Positions 49,109 to 58,786 of a stretch of 64,000 nucleotides of DNA are shown here, one piece after another; within the stretch, counting starts at the first letter, position 1, and every line of letters starts with the position of its first letter. Below the pieces are notes generated by a model. That model worked only from the letters and a program-made list of their open reading frames with translations, did no database searches and was not told where the DNA came from. Origin of the DNA: Luteibacter sp. OK325 (GTDB taxonomy: Bacteria; Pseudomonadota; Gammaproteobacteria; Xanthomonadales; Rhodanobacteraceae). Where the stretch lies: NCBI RefSeq assembly GCF_003050935.1, contig NZ_QAOX01000002.1:682001-746000 (forward strand), read 5' to 3'. A program made the translations under genes and the position numbers.

Positions 49109-49726
49109 TTAAACGAGATTGAGCACTTCGGTAATCGGGCGGCGCGGCTTCTGTGCCCAGTTTCCCGAGCGCTCCGTGCCGATGGACAGCAACATGACCG
49201 GTACTTCGTCCTTCGTGAGGCCGAACTCGCGGTGTACCGCTTCATCATCGAAACCGATCATCGGCGTCGAACCCAGGCCCATCGAGCGGGCGGCGTAGAT
49301 CATCGCCGCGGCACCGAACGTGGCGGTGCGTACGGCCTCGTCGCGCTGACGCTGCGGGTACGCCATGTATAGATCGCGTGCGGGGATTTCCCATTCCTGA
49401 ACCATCGTTTCCGGCATGACACCAGACGCCACCAGGGGAGCAAGGCGATCCGGAATGACACTGGAATCGGCCAGCTGGCCGCAGACGATGAAGGTGACAG
49501 CCGCGTCCGTGATGGCCGGCTGACTCCAGGCGATGGGACTCAACCGGGCCTTGGCCTCAGGCGAGCGAACGGCGATGAAGCGCCAGTTCTGCAGGTGAAA
49601 GGAGGTCGGCGCGGTGGTGCCGATTCGCACGAGCTCGCGGATATCGTCGTCACTCAAGGTGGCGGCAGGATCGTAGTACTTGGCGGCGGTGCGACTGAGG
49701 ATGGTTTCGATGACGGCGTTATTCAT
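49109..49726 (-). CDS. Nitroreductase-family oxidoreductase
   Basis: 205 aa. RTAAKYYDPAATLSDDDIRELVRIGTTAPTSFHLQNWRFIAV is the FMN-binding N-terminal signature; TFGAAAMIYAARSMGLGSTPMIGFD and PVMLLSIG follow in the usual places. NAD(P)H-dependent reduction of nitro compounds, quinones or alpha,beta-unsaturated carbonyls. Second in the redox run after the quinone oxidoreductase (102-nt gap, which may hold its own promoter). Confidence 0.92.
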   Translation of the reverse strand: MNNAVIETILSRTAAKYYDPAATLSDDDIRELVRIGTTAPTSFHLQNWRFIAVRSPEAKARLSPIAWSQPAITDAAVTFIVCGQLADSSVIPDRLAPLVASGVMPETMVQEWEIPARDLYMAYPQRQRDEAVRTATFGAAAMIYAARSMGLGSTPMIGFDDEAVHREFGLTKDEVPVMLLSIGTERSGNWAQKPRRPITEVLNLV

Positions 49727-49828
49727 GATGATTCCGATAGGTAAAGGGAGTACGTAGCGCTACGAGAGCACTTGCTTCTGTTCTTTCAGTGATAGACGCA
49801 CCGAGGTACGGTGCCGGCCTTCCGGCGA

Positions 49829-50743
49829 TTAACGAATGCGGATGACCGTCTTGCCTTTGCGTCGCTCGGTCGAGTTGAAGGTGGCGATGGCGTTGTCGAG
49901 GTTCGAAACGTCGCCGATGTTCGTCCGCAGTCGTCCGTCTCGAACGCGCTCGACAATCTCACTCAGCTGGGCGCGATCGGCCTCAACAACGAAATCGATC
50001 ACCCGGCAGCCATCAGGCAGGTCCTCGTACGGTCCGATGACGGACACCAGCGTTCCTCCGGATCGAAGCAGGCGCGCCGATCGTTTCCCGACATCGCCAC
50101 CGATGACATCAAACACAAGGTCAACGCTGCCGATGTCTTCCAGCGACTCGTTGCCCAGGTCGACGAACTCGTGTGCGCCGAAGTCAAGCGCGGCCTGGCG
50201 GTCAGCGGCACGTCCGGTGCCGATCACGTAAGCGCCGAACTCCCGGGCGAGTTGCGCCACCATCGACCCGACCGCGCCGGCTGCGCCGTGCGCAATCACC
50301 CGCTGTCCCGCCTGAAGGCGGCCGTGCACGAACAGGCCCTGCCATGCTGTCAGCCCCGAAATCGGTAAGCTCGCACCCACCGTGAAGTCGACATCGTTCG
50401 GCAGCGGAGCGAGGTTGCGTGCCTCGATGGCTGTGTACTCCGCGAGGGTGCCGTCGCGATACCAGTCCGCAAGGCCGACCACCCGCTGTCCGATCGAGAA
50501 CCCCGTCGTGCCGTAGCCAATAGCGGTAACCACGCCAGCAAGCTCGTGCCCGAGGATCGCCGGCGTCCTGTCGCGGTCGAGCCGATCGGTCCAGGTCGAA
50601 GGCCACTCCGCCTCGGTGTTGACGAAGCCCGACGCATGCACCTGAACAACGACATCATTGATCGCCGCTTGCGGTTCGGTCCGCTCCATCAGTTTCATCC
50701 CGGCCGCTCCCGCAGCCTGGTCGGTTACCACGATCGCTTTCAT
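49829..50743 (-). CDS. NADPH:quinone oxidoreductase, MDR family
   Basis: 304 aa medium-chain dehydrogenase/reductase. GHELAGVVTAIGYGTTGFSIGQRVVGL, LPISGLTAWQGLF and HGAAGAVGSMVAQLAREFGAYVIGTGR (nucleotide-binding AxxGxxG) are the zeta-crystallin/quinone oxidoreductase signature; the structural-zinc cysteines are missing, so it is a zinc-independent type. First gene of the redox run, 154 nt downstream of the AraC regulator on the same strand. Confidence 0.92.
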   Translation of the reverse strand: MKAIVVTDQAAGAAGMKLMERTEPQAAINDVVVQVHASGFVNTEAEWPSTWTDRLDRDRTPAILGHELAGVVTAIGYGTTGFSIGQRVVGLADWYRDGTLAEYTAIEARNLAPLPNDVDFTVGASLPISGLTAWQGLFVHGRLQAGQRVIAHGAAGAVGSMVAQLAREFGAYVIGTGRAADRQAALDFGAHEFVDLGNESLEDIGSVDLVFDVIGGDVGKRSARLLRSGGTLVSVIGPYEDLPDGCRVIDFVVEADRAQLSEIVERVRDGRLRTNIGDVSNLDNAIATFNSTERRKGKTVIRIR

Positions 50744-50897
50744 CGGAATGGGCTCCTCGGTTTGTCGATGCTCTTCAGCATGGGTCGTTCTCGGCGGCGT
50801 TGGCTCGATGAAGAGTGTCCGCCGGAACGCCGTGCAGAGGATCCGGCAGTGGAATCCGTTCTTCCACTAACCGTCGACCGCCCTCGACCCGCCCCGA

Positions 50898-51848
50898 CTA
50901 AGCGGTAGACGAACGGTATTCCGACGGGTCCATGCCAAAGACCTTGCGAAAGGCGCGGGCAAAGCTGCTGCGGCTTTCATACCCTGTGTTGCGGACGACC
51001 TGTTCGATGGGAACCTGCCCTGTCTGAAGCTGCTCGGCTGCCTGACGCATCCTCAGGTCGCGCAACACGTTCATTGGCGGCTGGCCTACCACGTCGGTAA
51101 ACCGCGCCATGAAAGCCGATCGCCCCAGGTACGCACTTTGGGCTAATGAATTGACGGTATGCGGTGCGCCAGGATTGCTCGCCATCTCGGCGAAAGCACG
51201 GGCGATCTGAGGGTCGCGCAGGAGCGAGAACCGCTCCACCCAGACGTTGTTGGAATGCAACGAGCGACGAAGAATGTTGACGATGACCAGCTTGAGTAGC
51301 GCCGAGCTCATGGCACCCGAGCCGACCTCCTGGGTGACCAGCTCGCCAATGGCACTCTTGAGCATCGTGTCCAGCCGATCGACTTCGGAGAACTGTTCCA
51401 CGATCGGCGTGGTCAGCGTGCCGAACAGGTTCACCGCCGAGCCATAACAGGCGTCGAAGTACCCACAGATGAGCATCACCTCCGGATCGCCTTCTCCAGC
51501 GACGATATGGAGGATCGAGTCTTTCGACACGGCAACCAGCAGGCCGTCGACGGTGCGCAGGTTCTGCATCCCTCGGTGGAAGCCATCCGCCTCGATGCGG
51601 AACGGCGCATTCGGTGGAACGATGACCAGGGTGTGGGGCTTGAGTTCGATGGGCGGGCTTCCCTTGATCACCAGGCGCCCGCTACCGCGGATGTTGTAAT
51701 GGATACCCGGGGCGTTGATGCTCCCCATCTCAAGGCAGTAACCCTCGCTGACCAGGCACTCGGCGAGGGCAACGAAGCTCACCTCAAGACTCTTCAGGAG
51801 TCGGTTGAGGTCTTGAGGCGAAATACGTACGGCGGGTCCTGTCAGCAC
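50898..51848 (-). CDS. AraC-family regulator with cupin-type sensor
   Basis: 316 aa, GTG start at 51848 (GGGGT 6 nt before). The N-terminal two thirds match the AraC_binding/Cupin_6 type (GIHYNIRGSGRLVIKG, LVIVPPNAPFRI, VMLICGYFDACYGSAVN). The C-terminal HTH_18 domain has MASNPGAPHTVNSLAQSAYLGRSAFMARFTDVVGQPPMNVLRDLRMRQAAEQL and VVRNTGYESRSSFARAFRKVFGMDPSEYR. It is directly upstream of the quinone reductase run and is the natural candidate to activate it in response to an electrophile. Confidence 0.92.
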   Translation of the reverse strand: MLTGPAVRISPQDLNRLLKSLEVSFVALAECLVSEGYCLEMGSINAPGIHYNIRGSGRLVIKGSPPIELKPHTLVIVPPNAPFRIEADGFHRGMQNLRTVDGLLVAVSKDSILHIVAGEGDPEVMLICGYFDACYGSAVNLFGTLTTPIVEQFSEVDRLDTMLKSAIGELVTQEVGSGAMSSALLKLVIVNILRRSLHSNNVWVERFSLLRDPQIARAFAEMASNPGAPHTVNSLAQSAYLGRSAFMARFTDVVGQPPMNVLRDLRMRQAAEQLQTGQVPIEQVVRNTGYESRSSFARAFRKVFGMDPSEYRSSTA

Positions 51849-51894
51849 TGCGTCACCCCAAAAAGATCGCTGATCGATGAAGTGCAGGCAGCCG

Positions 51895-51935
51895 CCCTCT
51901 GGCTGTGCGCCTGATAAGGTCGCTCGGCCAGAGGG
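51895..51935. repeat. 9-bp inverted repeat between OsmC and AraC genes
   Basis: CCCTCTGGC (51895-51903) and GCCAGAGGG (51927-51935) are perfect complements with a 23-nt loop, 47 nt upstream of the AraC start. No T-run. It could be a weak terminator for the osmC-like gene or an operator. Confidence 0.35.
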
Positions 51936-52032
51936 TCGGCAGTGGCACTAAGATATTTAGCCAATTGCGGCCGTCTGTCCAGAATTCTAGAGTCTCACTC
52001 CAGTGTTGGACTAACGGACTCCGGCGACGGAC

Positions 52033-52578
52033 TCAGCGCGTGGTCCGGTCGTCCGAAACGCCTCTGTTTTCGCAGGCTTCCTTCATTAGCCGCATGTGAG
52101 TGCCTCTTCCAATGGCTGTGTCGAGCATGTCGGTTCCCTGAATCAATCGTGTCTCAATGTCCGATCCGCGCGCCATCGTCAGGTGGACCGGGCAGCGCAT
52201 GGCCACGTCCAGCAAGGCGTGGACCTGGACCGCGGTCAACGCCCCGACCATGTGGATCTCTTTAAGAAAGCGATCCTTCGATGCCAGGGCGGGTCGACCG
52301 TGACTGACCCGCACCACCAGCCGCTCCAGGGGCCATTCGCGCTCGGTGGCGTAACAGCGCATCGTCAACAGTGAACACGAACCCAAAGACGCGCTCAGCA
52401 GATCGAACGGCGTGGGTCCTGACCCAAGCCCGCCCGTACCGAAAGGCTCGTCCACCATGAAGGTGGACGACGCCGATCGAACGACGACCTGATAAGGCCC
52501 GTACCTTCCTTCGCCCATGTGGACCGACTCCGCGTCCGTGTCTCTCATTACTGTCGTCTCGGTCAGTGAGGTTTTCAC
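52033..52578 (-). CDS. OsmC/Ohr-family thiol peroxidase-like protein
   Basis: 181 aa if started at GTG 52578; ATG 52548 (171 aa) is equally possible, as neither has a clear ribosome site. GSGPTPFDLLSASLGSCSLLTMRCYATEREWPLERLVVRVSHGR and the later AMRCPVHLTMARG hold the two reactive cysteines of OsmC/Ohr proteins, which reduce organic hydroperoxides in the cytosol. Lies upstream of the AraC gene on the same strand and belongs functionally with the redox cluster. Confidence 0.9.
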   Translation of the reverse strand: MKTSLTETTVMRDTDAESVHMGEGRYGPYQVVVRSASSTFMVDEPFGTGGLGSGPTPFDLLSASLGSCSLLTMRCYATEREWPLERLVVRVSHGRPALASKDRFLKEIHMVGALTAVQVHALLDVAMRCPVHLTMARGSDIETRLIQGTDMLDTAIGRGTHMRLMKEACENRGVSDDRTTR

Positions 52579-52773
52579 AAGACGAACTGTAAGGAAGGCT
52601 CCGCGATCCCGGGTCCTGCAGCTGCGTCCAATAATCCGAAGATGCGCTCAAGACAGGCGACGCCACGTGTGTATCGCGGTGCGCATCCATACGGATGATT
52701 TAGACGATGTCTCGGATGATCGGTCGCCAAACCGCCAGCAAGATGGGCCGTAAGCCCATCTCCCCCGTGCCCC

Positions 52774-53613
52774 ATGACGATATCTCTCGCAACAAGCCTC
52801 CTTCCCGACCTCGCAAGCCCCGGCCGTATTCGTACCGGCATGGGGGGCTGGGTATTCGCGCCCTGGCGCGGCGTGTTCTATCCGGACCATCTCGTGCAGA
52901 AACGCGAGCTGGCGTACGCCAGCCGACAGGTCGCGTCGATCGAGATCAACAGCACGTATTACCGCGCACCCGAAGTGGCGACGTACCGAAAATGGGCGGC
53001 GGAAACGCCGGAGGGATTCATCTTCTCGGTCAAGGCGCCGCGCCATATCGTGCAGACGAAAAAGCTCGCGGCCGAGGGCGATCAGATCAAGCGCTTCGTC
53101 GAGGGTGCCAGCGCCCTGGGCGACCGGCTCGGCCCGGTCGTCTGGCAGCTCCTGGCCACGCGTCCGTTCGATGCCGACGACATGGCCGCCTTCCTCGACC
53201 TTCTGCCCGAAGAGGCCAATGGAGTGCCGTTGCGGCACGCAGTCGAGGTGCGCAACAAGAGCTTCATGGACGAGCGCTGGCTGCAACTGGCTCGGGACCG
53301 CGGTGTGGCCACCGTGTTCACCGACTCGCCGGAACACCCCTCCTTCGCTGATCTGACGGGACCCTTCGTCTACGCACGCCTGATGCGCAGTCGCGCGACT
53401 GAAACGAACGGGTATCCCGCGGAGGAACTGAAGGGCTGGGCGAAGCGCGCCGCGACATGGGCCTCCGGTGGCGATCCGCTCGGCCTTCCCCACGTAAGCG
53501 ACGCGCAGCCGAACGGCGCCCCCAGGGACGTCTTCGTCTATTTCATCTCGGCGGCGAAGGAGCGCAACCCCTCGGCCGCCATCGCGCTCGGCAAGCGCGT
53601 CGATAATGCCTGA
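52774..53613 (+). CDS. DUF72-family protein
   Basis: 279 aa. GMGGWVFAPWRGVFYPDHLVQKRELAYASRQVASIEINSTYY, FSVKAPRHIVQTKKL, AVEVRNKSFMDE and PFVYARLMRSR are the DUF72 TIM-barrel-like pattern. The function of this widespread family is not established. No signal peptide. It is divergent from the OsmC-like gene with about 195 nt between them; nothing recognisable was found in that gap. Confidence 0.88.
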   Translation: MTISLATSLLPDLASPGRIRTGMGGWVFAPWRGVFYPDHLVQKRELAYASRQVASIEINSTYYRAPEVATYRKWAAETPEGFIFSVKAPRHIVQTKKLAAEGDQIKRFVEGASALGDRLGPVVWQLLATRPFDADDMAAFLDLLPEEANGVPLRHAVEVRNKSFMDERWLQLARDRGVATVFTDSPEHPSFADLTGPFVYARLMRSRATETNGYPAEELKGWAKRAATWASGGDPLGLPHVSDAQPNGAPRDVFVYFISAAKERNPSAAIALGKRVDNA

Positions 53614-53643
53614 TCACCCCGGCACCGATCACGGATGCCTGGT

Positions 53644-54072
53644 TCAACCATTCAGGCCAGCAGAGCGGATGAACAGTTCGAACCAATGCTCTTTACCCTT
53701 CGCGTCGTGGTACTTGCGAAGCTCGGGGATGAGTTCATTTTCCTCGCACCACGCGGCGAAGGTCTTCCAGGCCGCGTTGTAGGGATGGGTCGGATTGCGG
53801 ATGTCGTATCCCGGCGTCCAGCGAAACGTCTGCAGAATCAGCGCGATGGTCGCGTTCTGACCCGCGCCCAGCTGTACCGGTTTGATTTCCGCGCCGGCCA
53901 GGATACGCGTCGTGAACTGCGTTTTCGCCGTGTCGAAGAACTCCAGCACCTGCCGGAGATCCTGCTGCGCACAAGGCCCTTGCTGGTCCGCCAGGAGTTC
54001 GAGGTCACGCATGCAGTCGGCTTTCGCACAGCGCTCGGTCACGCGAAGCATTGCGCCTAATGTTGCGCTCAT
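53644..54072 (-). CDS. Small protein of unknown function
   Basis: 142 aa, soluble, no signal peptide. I do not recognise the family. It is predicted helical at the N-terminus with a C-x4-C pair (RCAKADC) and a third Cys (GPCAQQD), then FRWTPGYDIRNPTHPYNAAWKTFAAWCEENELIPELRKYH. It lies between DUF72 (convergent, 30 nt) and the efflux operon (62 nt upstream of its outer-membrane gene end). Codon use looks normal for the region, supporting a real gene. Confidence 0.65.
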   Translation of the reverse strand: MSATLGAMLRVTERCAKADCMRDLELLADQQGPCAQQDLRQVLEFFDTAKTQFTTRILAGAEIKPVQLGAGQNATIALILQTFRWTPGYDIRNPTHPYNAAWKTFAAWCEENELIPELRKYHDAKGKEHWFELFIRSAGLNG

Positions 54073-54134
54073 ACAGAGAGTTCCGTTGGAATGGCACTGA
54101 AAGCGGACGGCCCGATACGCGAGCCGCCCGCACG

Positions 54135-55589
54135 TTATTTGACGGTCTGCTCCCAGCCGCCACCCAGAGTCCGGATCAGGTTCACCGTGGAAGTGGCTTG
54201 AACGCCGCGTAGCCGGACCGCGGTCAGGCGGCCTTGAAGGACCACCCGTTCCGTGTCGATGACATTGATATAGGCCGCGGAACCGTCTTCGTATTGCGTC
54301 TTCGACAGCTCGGCCGCGCGAGCAGATGCCGCCACCTCGTCGCCCTGGACGCGCGTCTGGTTTTCCAGGATACGCAGGTTGACCAGATTGTCTTCCACCT
54401 CCTGGAACGCCACCAGCACCTGTTGGCGGTATCTGGCTACGCTTTCGTCGTAGCGCGCCTTGGCGTTCGCGAGATTTCCCTTGCGCACGCCTCCGTCAAA
54501 AATGGGCATGCTCGCGGCAGTGCCTACAAGCGGCCCAAGTAGGAAGCTCCGGCTCGACCACTTGAACAAATCACTGAACGCCGACGATTCATAACCGCCC
54601 GTTCCCGTCAGGACCAACGACGGAAAGTAAGCGGCGCGGGCCACACCGATACGGGCGTTCTCGGCCGCCATCGCGCGTTCCGCCGCAGCAATGTCGGGCC
54701 GGCGTTCGAGCAGCGACGACGGCATCCCCGGCGGAATGGCCACCGCCACCGGCTCCAGGGGCCTGGGCGCGACGGCAAACTCCGAAGGTGGCTTGCCGAG
54801 CAGGACCGCCAGCGCGTGCTCCGAGGCAGCGCGTTGACGCTCCAGGGTCATCGCGTCCGAGGTGGCCGAGGCCAGTTCCGCTTTCGCTTGCGCCCATTCA
54901 AGGTCGCTCACCTCACCCGCTTCAGCGCGGTGCTGCACGAAAGTGAGCGCTTCGGTTCGAAGCTCCACGGCACGGCGATAGACTGCCTGCTCCGCGTCGA
55001 GCTCGCGCAGGTTGAAGTAGTTCTGTGCCACATCGGCCTGCAGGGCCAACTGAACCGAACGGAACAAGGCTTCACTTTGCTGCGTGTCCGCGTGGGCCGC
55101 GCGCACGGTGGAGGCCACGCGACCGAACAGATCCACTTCGTAGGAGATATTCGCTTGCGCCCGCCAGACGGTCTGCGCGTCCGGACGCTGAGCGCTCGCC
55201 GGAACACCCAACGAACCTGATGCGTTCTGTTGACGCGAAGGACCAAATCCCGCCGCTACGTTCGGAAAGCGGGCCGCACCCGTTACGCCCTCGATCGCTC
55301 GCGCTTCCTGCACGCGCGCCGCAGCCGCCGCAAGTTTCTGGTTGGCGGCAAGCGCCTGACCCTCCAGATCATCCAGCTGGCTGTCCTTGAAGACCTTCCA
55401 CCACTCGCCGCGGGCGGCACCGTCTGCGGGCATGGCGGTCTGCCAGGTGCCAACTTCTGCGGGGGTCAGCGCTTCCTTGAACGCGGAAGACTGGGGCGCG
55501 GACGGCACGCCGTACTTCGGGGCCAGCGAGCAACCGCTCGCGCCAGCCAACAGAAATCCGCCGCAGATCATCATCGCGAGGGTCTTCAT
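54135..55589 (-). CDS. RND efflux outer-membrane lipoprotein, NodT family
   Basis: 484 aa; lipobox A17-S18-G19-C20. Two TolC-like halves: ARVQEARAIEGVTGAARFPNVA, ISYEVDLFGRVASTVRAAHAD and later ERRPDIAAAERAMAAENARIGVARAAYFPSLVLTGTGG, AKARYDESVARYRQQVLVAFQEVEDNL. It forms the outer-membrane exit duct for the adaptor and pump encoded just upstream; its ATG overlaps the pump stop (ATGA). End of the operon, no clear terminator. Confidence 0.94.
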   Translation of the reverse strand: MKTLAMMICGGFLLAGASGCSLAPKYGVPSAPQSSAFKEALTPAEVGTWQTAMPADGAARGEWWKVFKDSQLDDLEGQALAANQKLAAAAARVQEARAIEGVTGAARFPNVAAGFGPSRQQNASGSLGVPASAQRPDAQTVWRAQANISYEVDLFGRVASTVRAAHADTQQSEALFRSVQLALQADVAQNYFNLRELDAEQAVYRRAVELRTEALTFVQHRAEAGEVSDLEWAQAKAELASATSDAMTLERQRAASEHALAVLLGKPPSEFAVAPRPLEPVAVAIPPGMPSSLLERRPDIAAAERAMAAENARIGVARAAYFPSLVLTGTGGYESSAFSDLFKWSSRSFLLGPLVGTAASMPIFDGGVRKGNLANAKARYDESVARYRQQVLVAFQEVEDNLVNLRILENQTRVQGDEVAASARAAELSKTQYEDGSAAYINVIDTERVVLQGRLTAVRLRGVQATSTVNLIRTLGGGWEQTVK

Positions 55590-58500
55590 GGTGCGCTCCC
55601 CGGGCCTGCATCCTCGATGCCGATGACGCGACCATTCTTCCCGTGCTTGTCCTCGAGACGGTGACCACCGGCCAGGCGTCGCAGCAGCACATAGAACACC
55701 GGCGTGAGCATCAGGCCGAAGAAGGTAACGCCGAGCATGCCGAAGAACACCGCGATGCCCATGGCATGACGCATTTCGGAACCCGCCCCCGATGACAGGA
55801 CCAGTGGCAATACACCCATGATGAACGCAATCGATGTCATCAGGATGGGACGCAGACGAAGCCGGCTAGCTTCAATCGCTGCCTCGACGATCGAGCGTCC
55901 TTGAATCTCCAGCTCCCGCGCAAACTCGACAATCAGGATCGCGTTCTTCGACGCCAGTCCCACCAATACCATCAGCCCCACCTGGGTGAAGATGTTGTTG
56001 TCGCCGTTGTCCAGCCAGACGCCAGCCAAGGCACAGAGCAGGCTCATCGGCACGATCAGGATCACCGCCAACGGAAGGGTCAGGCTCTCGTAGAGCGCCG
56101 CAAGGGTCAGGTAGACCAACAGGAGGCTCACCGGGAACACCACCAGCGAGGCGTTGCCGGCAATGATCTGCTGGTAGGTCAGGTCGGTCCATTCCAGCTT
56201 GAAGCCTCGGGGCAACACTTCAGCCGCAATACGCTCCACGGCCGCCTGCGCCTGCCCCGACGAATACCCCGGAGCCGGGCCGCCGTTCACGTCGGCGGCC
56301 AGATAGCCGTTGTAGCGCACCACTGATTCCGGGCCGAAGGTCGTCGACACCTTGACCAGTGACGCCAGCGGAATCATTTCGCCGGCTGCGTTACGCGTCT
56401 TCAATAATCCGATATCTTCAGGATGCGCGCGGAACGGCGCATCGGCCTGCACACGCACCTGGAAGACACGACCGAAGCGGTTGAAGTCGTTGACGTACTG
56501 GGAACCGAGATACACCTGCATGGTGTTGAAGACATCCGTCACGGCCACACCCAACTGCTTGGCGTTGTCGCGGTCGAGGTCCACCTTCAATTGCGGTACG
56601 TCGATCTGATAGTTGGAGAACGTGGGCCCGAGCTCGGGGGTCTTCGCCGCCTTCGCCAGGAACGCCTTCAAGGCATCGTTGAGCGCCGTGTAGCCCTGCG
56701 CTCCACGGTCTTCAATCTGGAACTTGAAACCGCCGAGGGTGCCCAGGCCGAGCACGGGCGGTGGCGGAAACACCGCGATGAACGCACCTTTTATGCTGGC
56801 GTACTTCTGGTTCAATGCCGCGGCGATCGCAGCCGCCGACTCAGCGTCACCGTGACGCTCCTTGAATGGCTTGAGCTTGATGAACATGACCACGGCGCTT
56901 GATGAATTCACGAACCCGTTAACCGACAAACCGGGATGCTGCACGGCGTGTTCGACACCGGGTTGCTTCAGTCCGATATCGCCCATCTCTCGAGTGATAG
57001 CCTCGGTGCGGTCCAACGACGCGCCGTTCGGAAGCTGGGCAATCGCAATGATGTATTCCTTATCCTGCGCCGGCACGAAGCCCCCGGGCACGATGTGGCC
57101 GAACAACGCCGCCGCGCCAAGCAAGAGCAGGTACACCAGCACCGTGCCACCCTTGTGGTGGATGACCCGGGTGACGGTACGACCGTAGCGTTCCGAACCA
57201 TTCCGGAAAACCCGATTGAATCCAGTAAAGAATCCGCCCAGCCCCTTGTCCATGACCCGGGTGAGCCAGTCGCGGGGCTCGTCCCGGCCCTTGAGCAAGA
57301 GGGCTGCCAGCGCCGGTGACAACGTGAGCGAATTGAACGCGGAGATCACCGTGGAAATAGCGATGGTCATGGCGAACTGCTTGTAGAACTGACCGGTCAG
57401 ACCCGACATGAAAGCCAAAGGGACGAATACCGCCACCAGCGTCAGCGCGATGGCGATGATGGGCCCGCTCACTTCGCTCATCGCCTGGTACGTCGCGTCC
57501 CGCGCCGATAACCCGGATTCGATGTTGCGCTCGACGTTCTCCACCACCACGATCGCATCGTCGACCACGATGCCGATCGCCAACACCATGCCAAAGAGCG
57601 ACAGCGCATTGATGGAATAGCCCAGCACCAGCAAGAGCGAGAATGTACCCACGATCGAGACGGGAACGGCCAGCAGAGGAATCAGCGATGCTCGCCAGGT
57701 CTGCAGAAACAGGATCACGACCAGCACCACCAGCGTGATCGCCTCGATGAGCGTATGCACCACGGCCTCGATGCTGGAGCGAACGAAGGTGGTCGGGTCG
57801 TACACAATGCTGTACTCGACGCCCGGCGGCATGTCGGTCTTGAGGTCCTTCATCGCCTCGCGGACGTCGTGTGAGACCTGAAGCGAGTTCGCTCCCGGAA
57901 GCTGGAAGATCCAGATTGCGGCCGCCTGCTTGTTGTCCAATAGCGCCCGGGAGCCAAATTCGGCGGCACCCAGCTCGACGCGCGCAACGTCCCGCAGGTG
58001 CGTAAGCGCGCCGTTCTGACTCTTGAGCACGATGTCGCGGAACTCGTCCTCCGACTGCAGGCGTCCCTTGGCGTTGATGCTCAGCTGGAGGGGAACCGCC
58101 CCCTCCATGGGTGCCCCGCCGATGACGCCCGCAGCCACCTGGACATTCTGTTCCCGGATGGCAGCGACGACATCTGCGGCACTGAGGTTGCGCTCGGCCA
58201 GCTTGCGAGGGTCCAGCCAAACGCGCATGGCGTAGTCGCCCGCGCCTTTGATGACCACCTGGCCGATGCCGGTGATTCGCTTCAGCCGTTCCTGTACGTT
58301 GATCAGCGCATAGTTGCGCAGGTAGGTCTGGTCATAGCGATTGTCGGGCGAGATCAGATGCACCGCGAGGGTCAGCGTGGGTGACGATTTGATCGTCGTC
58401 ACGCCGAGCAGCTGCACATCCGGCGGTAGTCGCGGCAGTGCCTGCGAGACGCGATTCTGAACGAGCTGCTGGGCCTTGTCCGGGTCGGTGCCCAGACGGA

Positions 58501-58786
58501 AGGTTACCGTCAAGGCCATGTTGCCGTCGCTGCTGGCCTGGGACTGCATGTAGAGCATGCCTTCCACGCCGTTGATCTGCTCCTCGAGCGGCGAAGCCAC
58601 CGTGTCTGCCAGCACCTTCGGGTTGGCGCCCGGGTAGGAGGCATACACCACCACCGATGGCGGAACGACTTCCGGGTACTCGGAAATCGGCAACTGAAAG
58701 ACCGCTATTACGCCCGCCAGCAGGATGAGCGTCGAGAGTACCCCCGCAAAAATCGGCCTATCGACGAAGAAGCGGGAGATGTTCAC
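55586..58786 (-). CDS. RND multidrug efflux pump, HAE1 family
   Basis: 1066 aa, GTG start overlapping the adaptor stop (GTGA). The N-terminus MNISRFFVDRPIFAGVLSTLILLAGVIAVFQLPISEYPEVVPP, FGMVLAIGIVVDDAIVVVENVER (TM4 aspartate pair DD for proton transfer), PGGFVPAQDKEYIIAIAQLP, and the second-half GLASKNAILIVEFARE are the HAE1 (AcrB/MexF-like) signatures. Twelve transmembrane helices and two large periplasmic loops are expected. It exports hydrophobic or amphiphilic compounds by proton antiport. A NarL-type two-component system and an AraC gene lie just upstream. Confidence 0.96.
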   Translation of the reverse strand: MNISRFFVDRPIFAGVLSTLILLAGVIAVFQLPISEYPEVVPPSVVVYASYPGANPKVLADTVASPLEEQINGVEGMLYMQSQASSDGNMALTVTFRLGTDPDKAQQLVQNRVSQALPRLPPDVQLLGVTTIKSSPTLTLAVHLISPDNRYDQTYLRNYALINVQERLKRITGIGQVVIKGAGDYAMRVWLDPRKLAERNLSAADVVAAIREQNVQVAAGVIGGAPMEGAVPLQLSINAKGRLQSEDEFRDIVLKSQNGALTHLRDVARVELGAAEFGSRALLDNKQAAAIWIFQLPGANSLQVSHDVREAMKDLKTDMPPGVEYSIVYDPTTFVRSSIEAVVHTLIEAITLVVLVVILFLQTWRASLIPLLAVPVSIVGTFSLLLVLGYSINALSLFGMVLAIGIVVDDAIVVVENVERNIESGLSARDATYQAMSEVSGPIIAIALTLVAVFVPLAFMSGLTGQFYKQFAMTIAISTVISAFNSLTLSPALAALLLKGRDEPRDWLTRVMDKGLGGFFTGFNRVFRNGSERYGRTVTRVIHHKGGTVLVYLLLLGAAALFGHIVPGGFVPAQDKEYIIAIAQLPNGASLDRTEAITREMGDIGLKQPGVEHAVQHPGLSVNGFVNSSSAVVMFIKLKPFKERHGDAESAAAIAAALNQKYASIKGAFIAVFPPPPVLGLGTLGGFKFQIEDRGAQGYTALNDALKAFLAKAAKTPELGPTFSNYQIDVPQLKVDLDRDNAKQLGVAVTDVFNTMQVYLGSQYVNDFNRFGRVFQVRVQADAPFRAHPEDIGLLKTRNAAGEMIPLASLVKVSTTFGPESVVRYNGYLAADVNGGPAPGYSSGQAQAAVERIAAEVLPRGFKLEWTDLTYQQIIAGNASLVVFPVSLLLVYLTLAALYESLTLPLAVILIVPMSLLCALAGVWLDNGDNNIFTQVGLMVLVGLASKNAILIVEFARELEIQGRSIVEAAIEASRLRLRPILMTSIAFIMGVLPLVLSSGAGSEMRHAMGIAVFFGMLGVTFFGLMLTPVFYVLLRRLAGGHRLEDKHGKNGRVIGIEDAGPGSAP

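Noticed and set aside
57060-58220. Minus-strand 386-codon frame inside the RND pump
   Set aside because: Alternative frame of the pump gene, full of Arg/Gly/Ala with no membrane segments.
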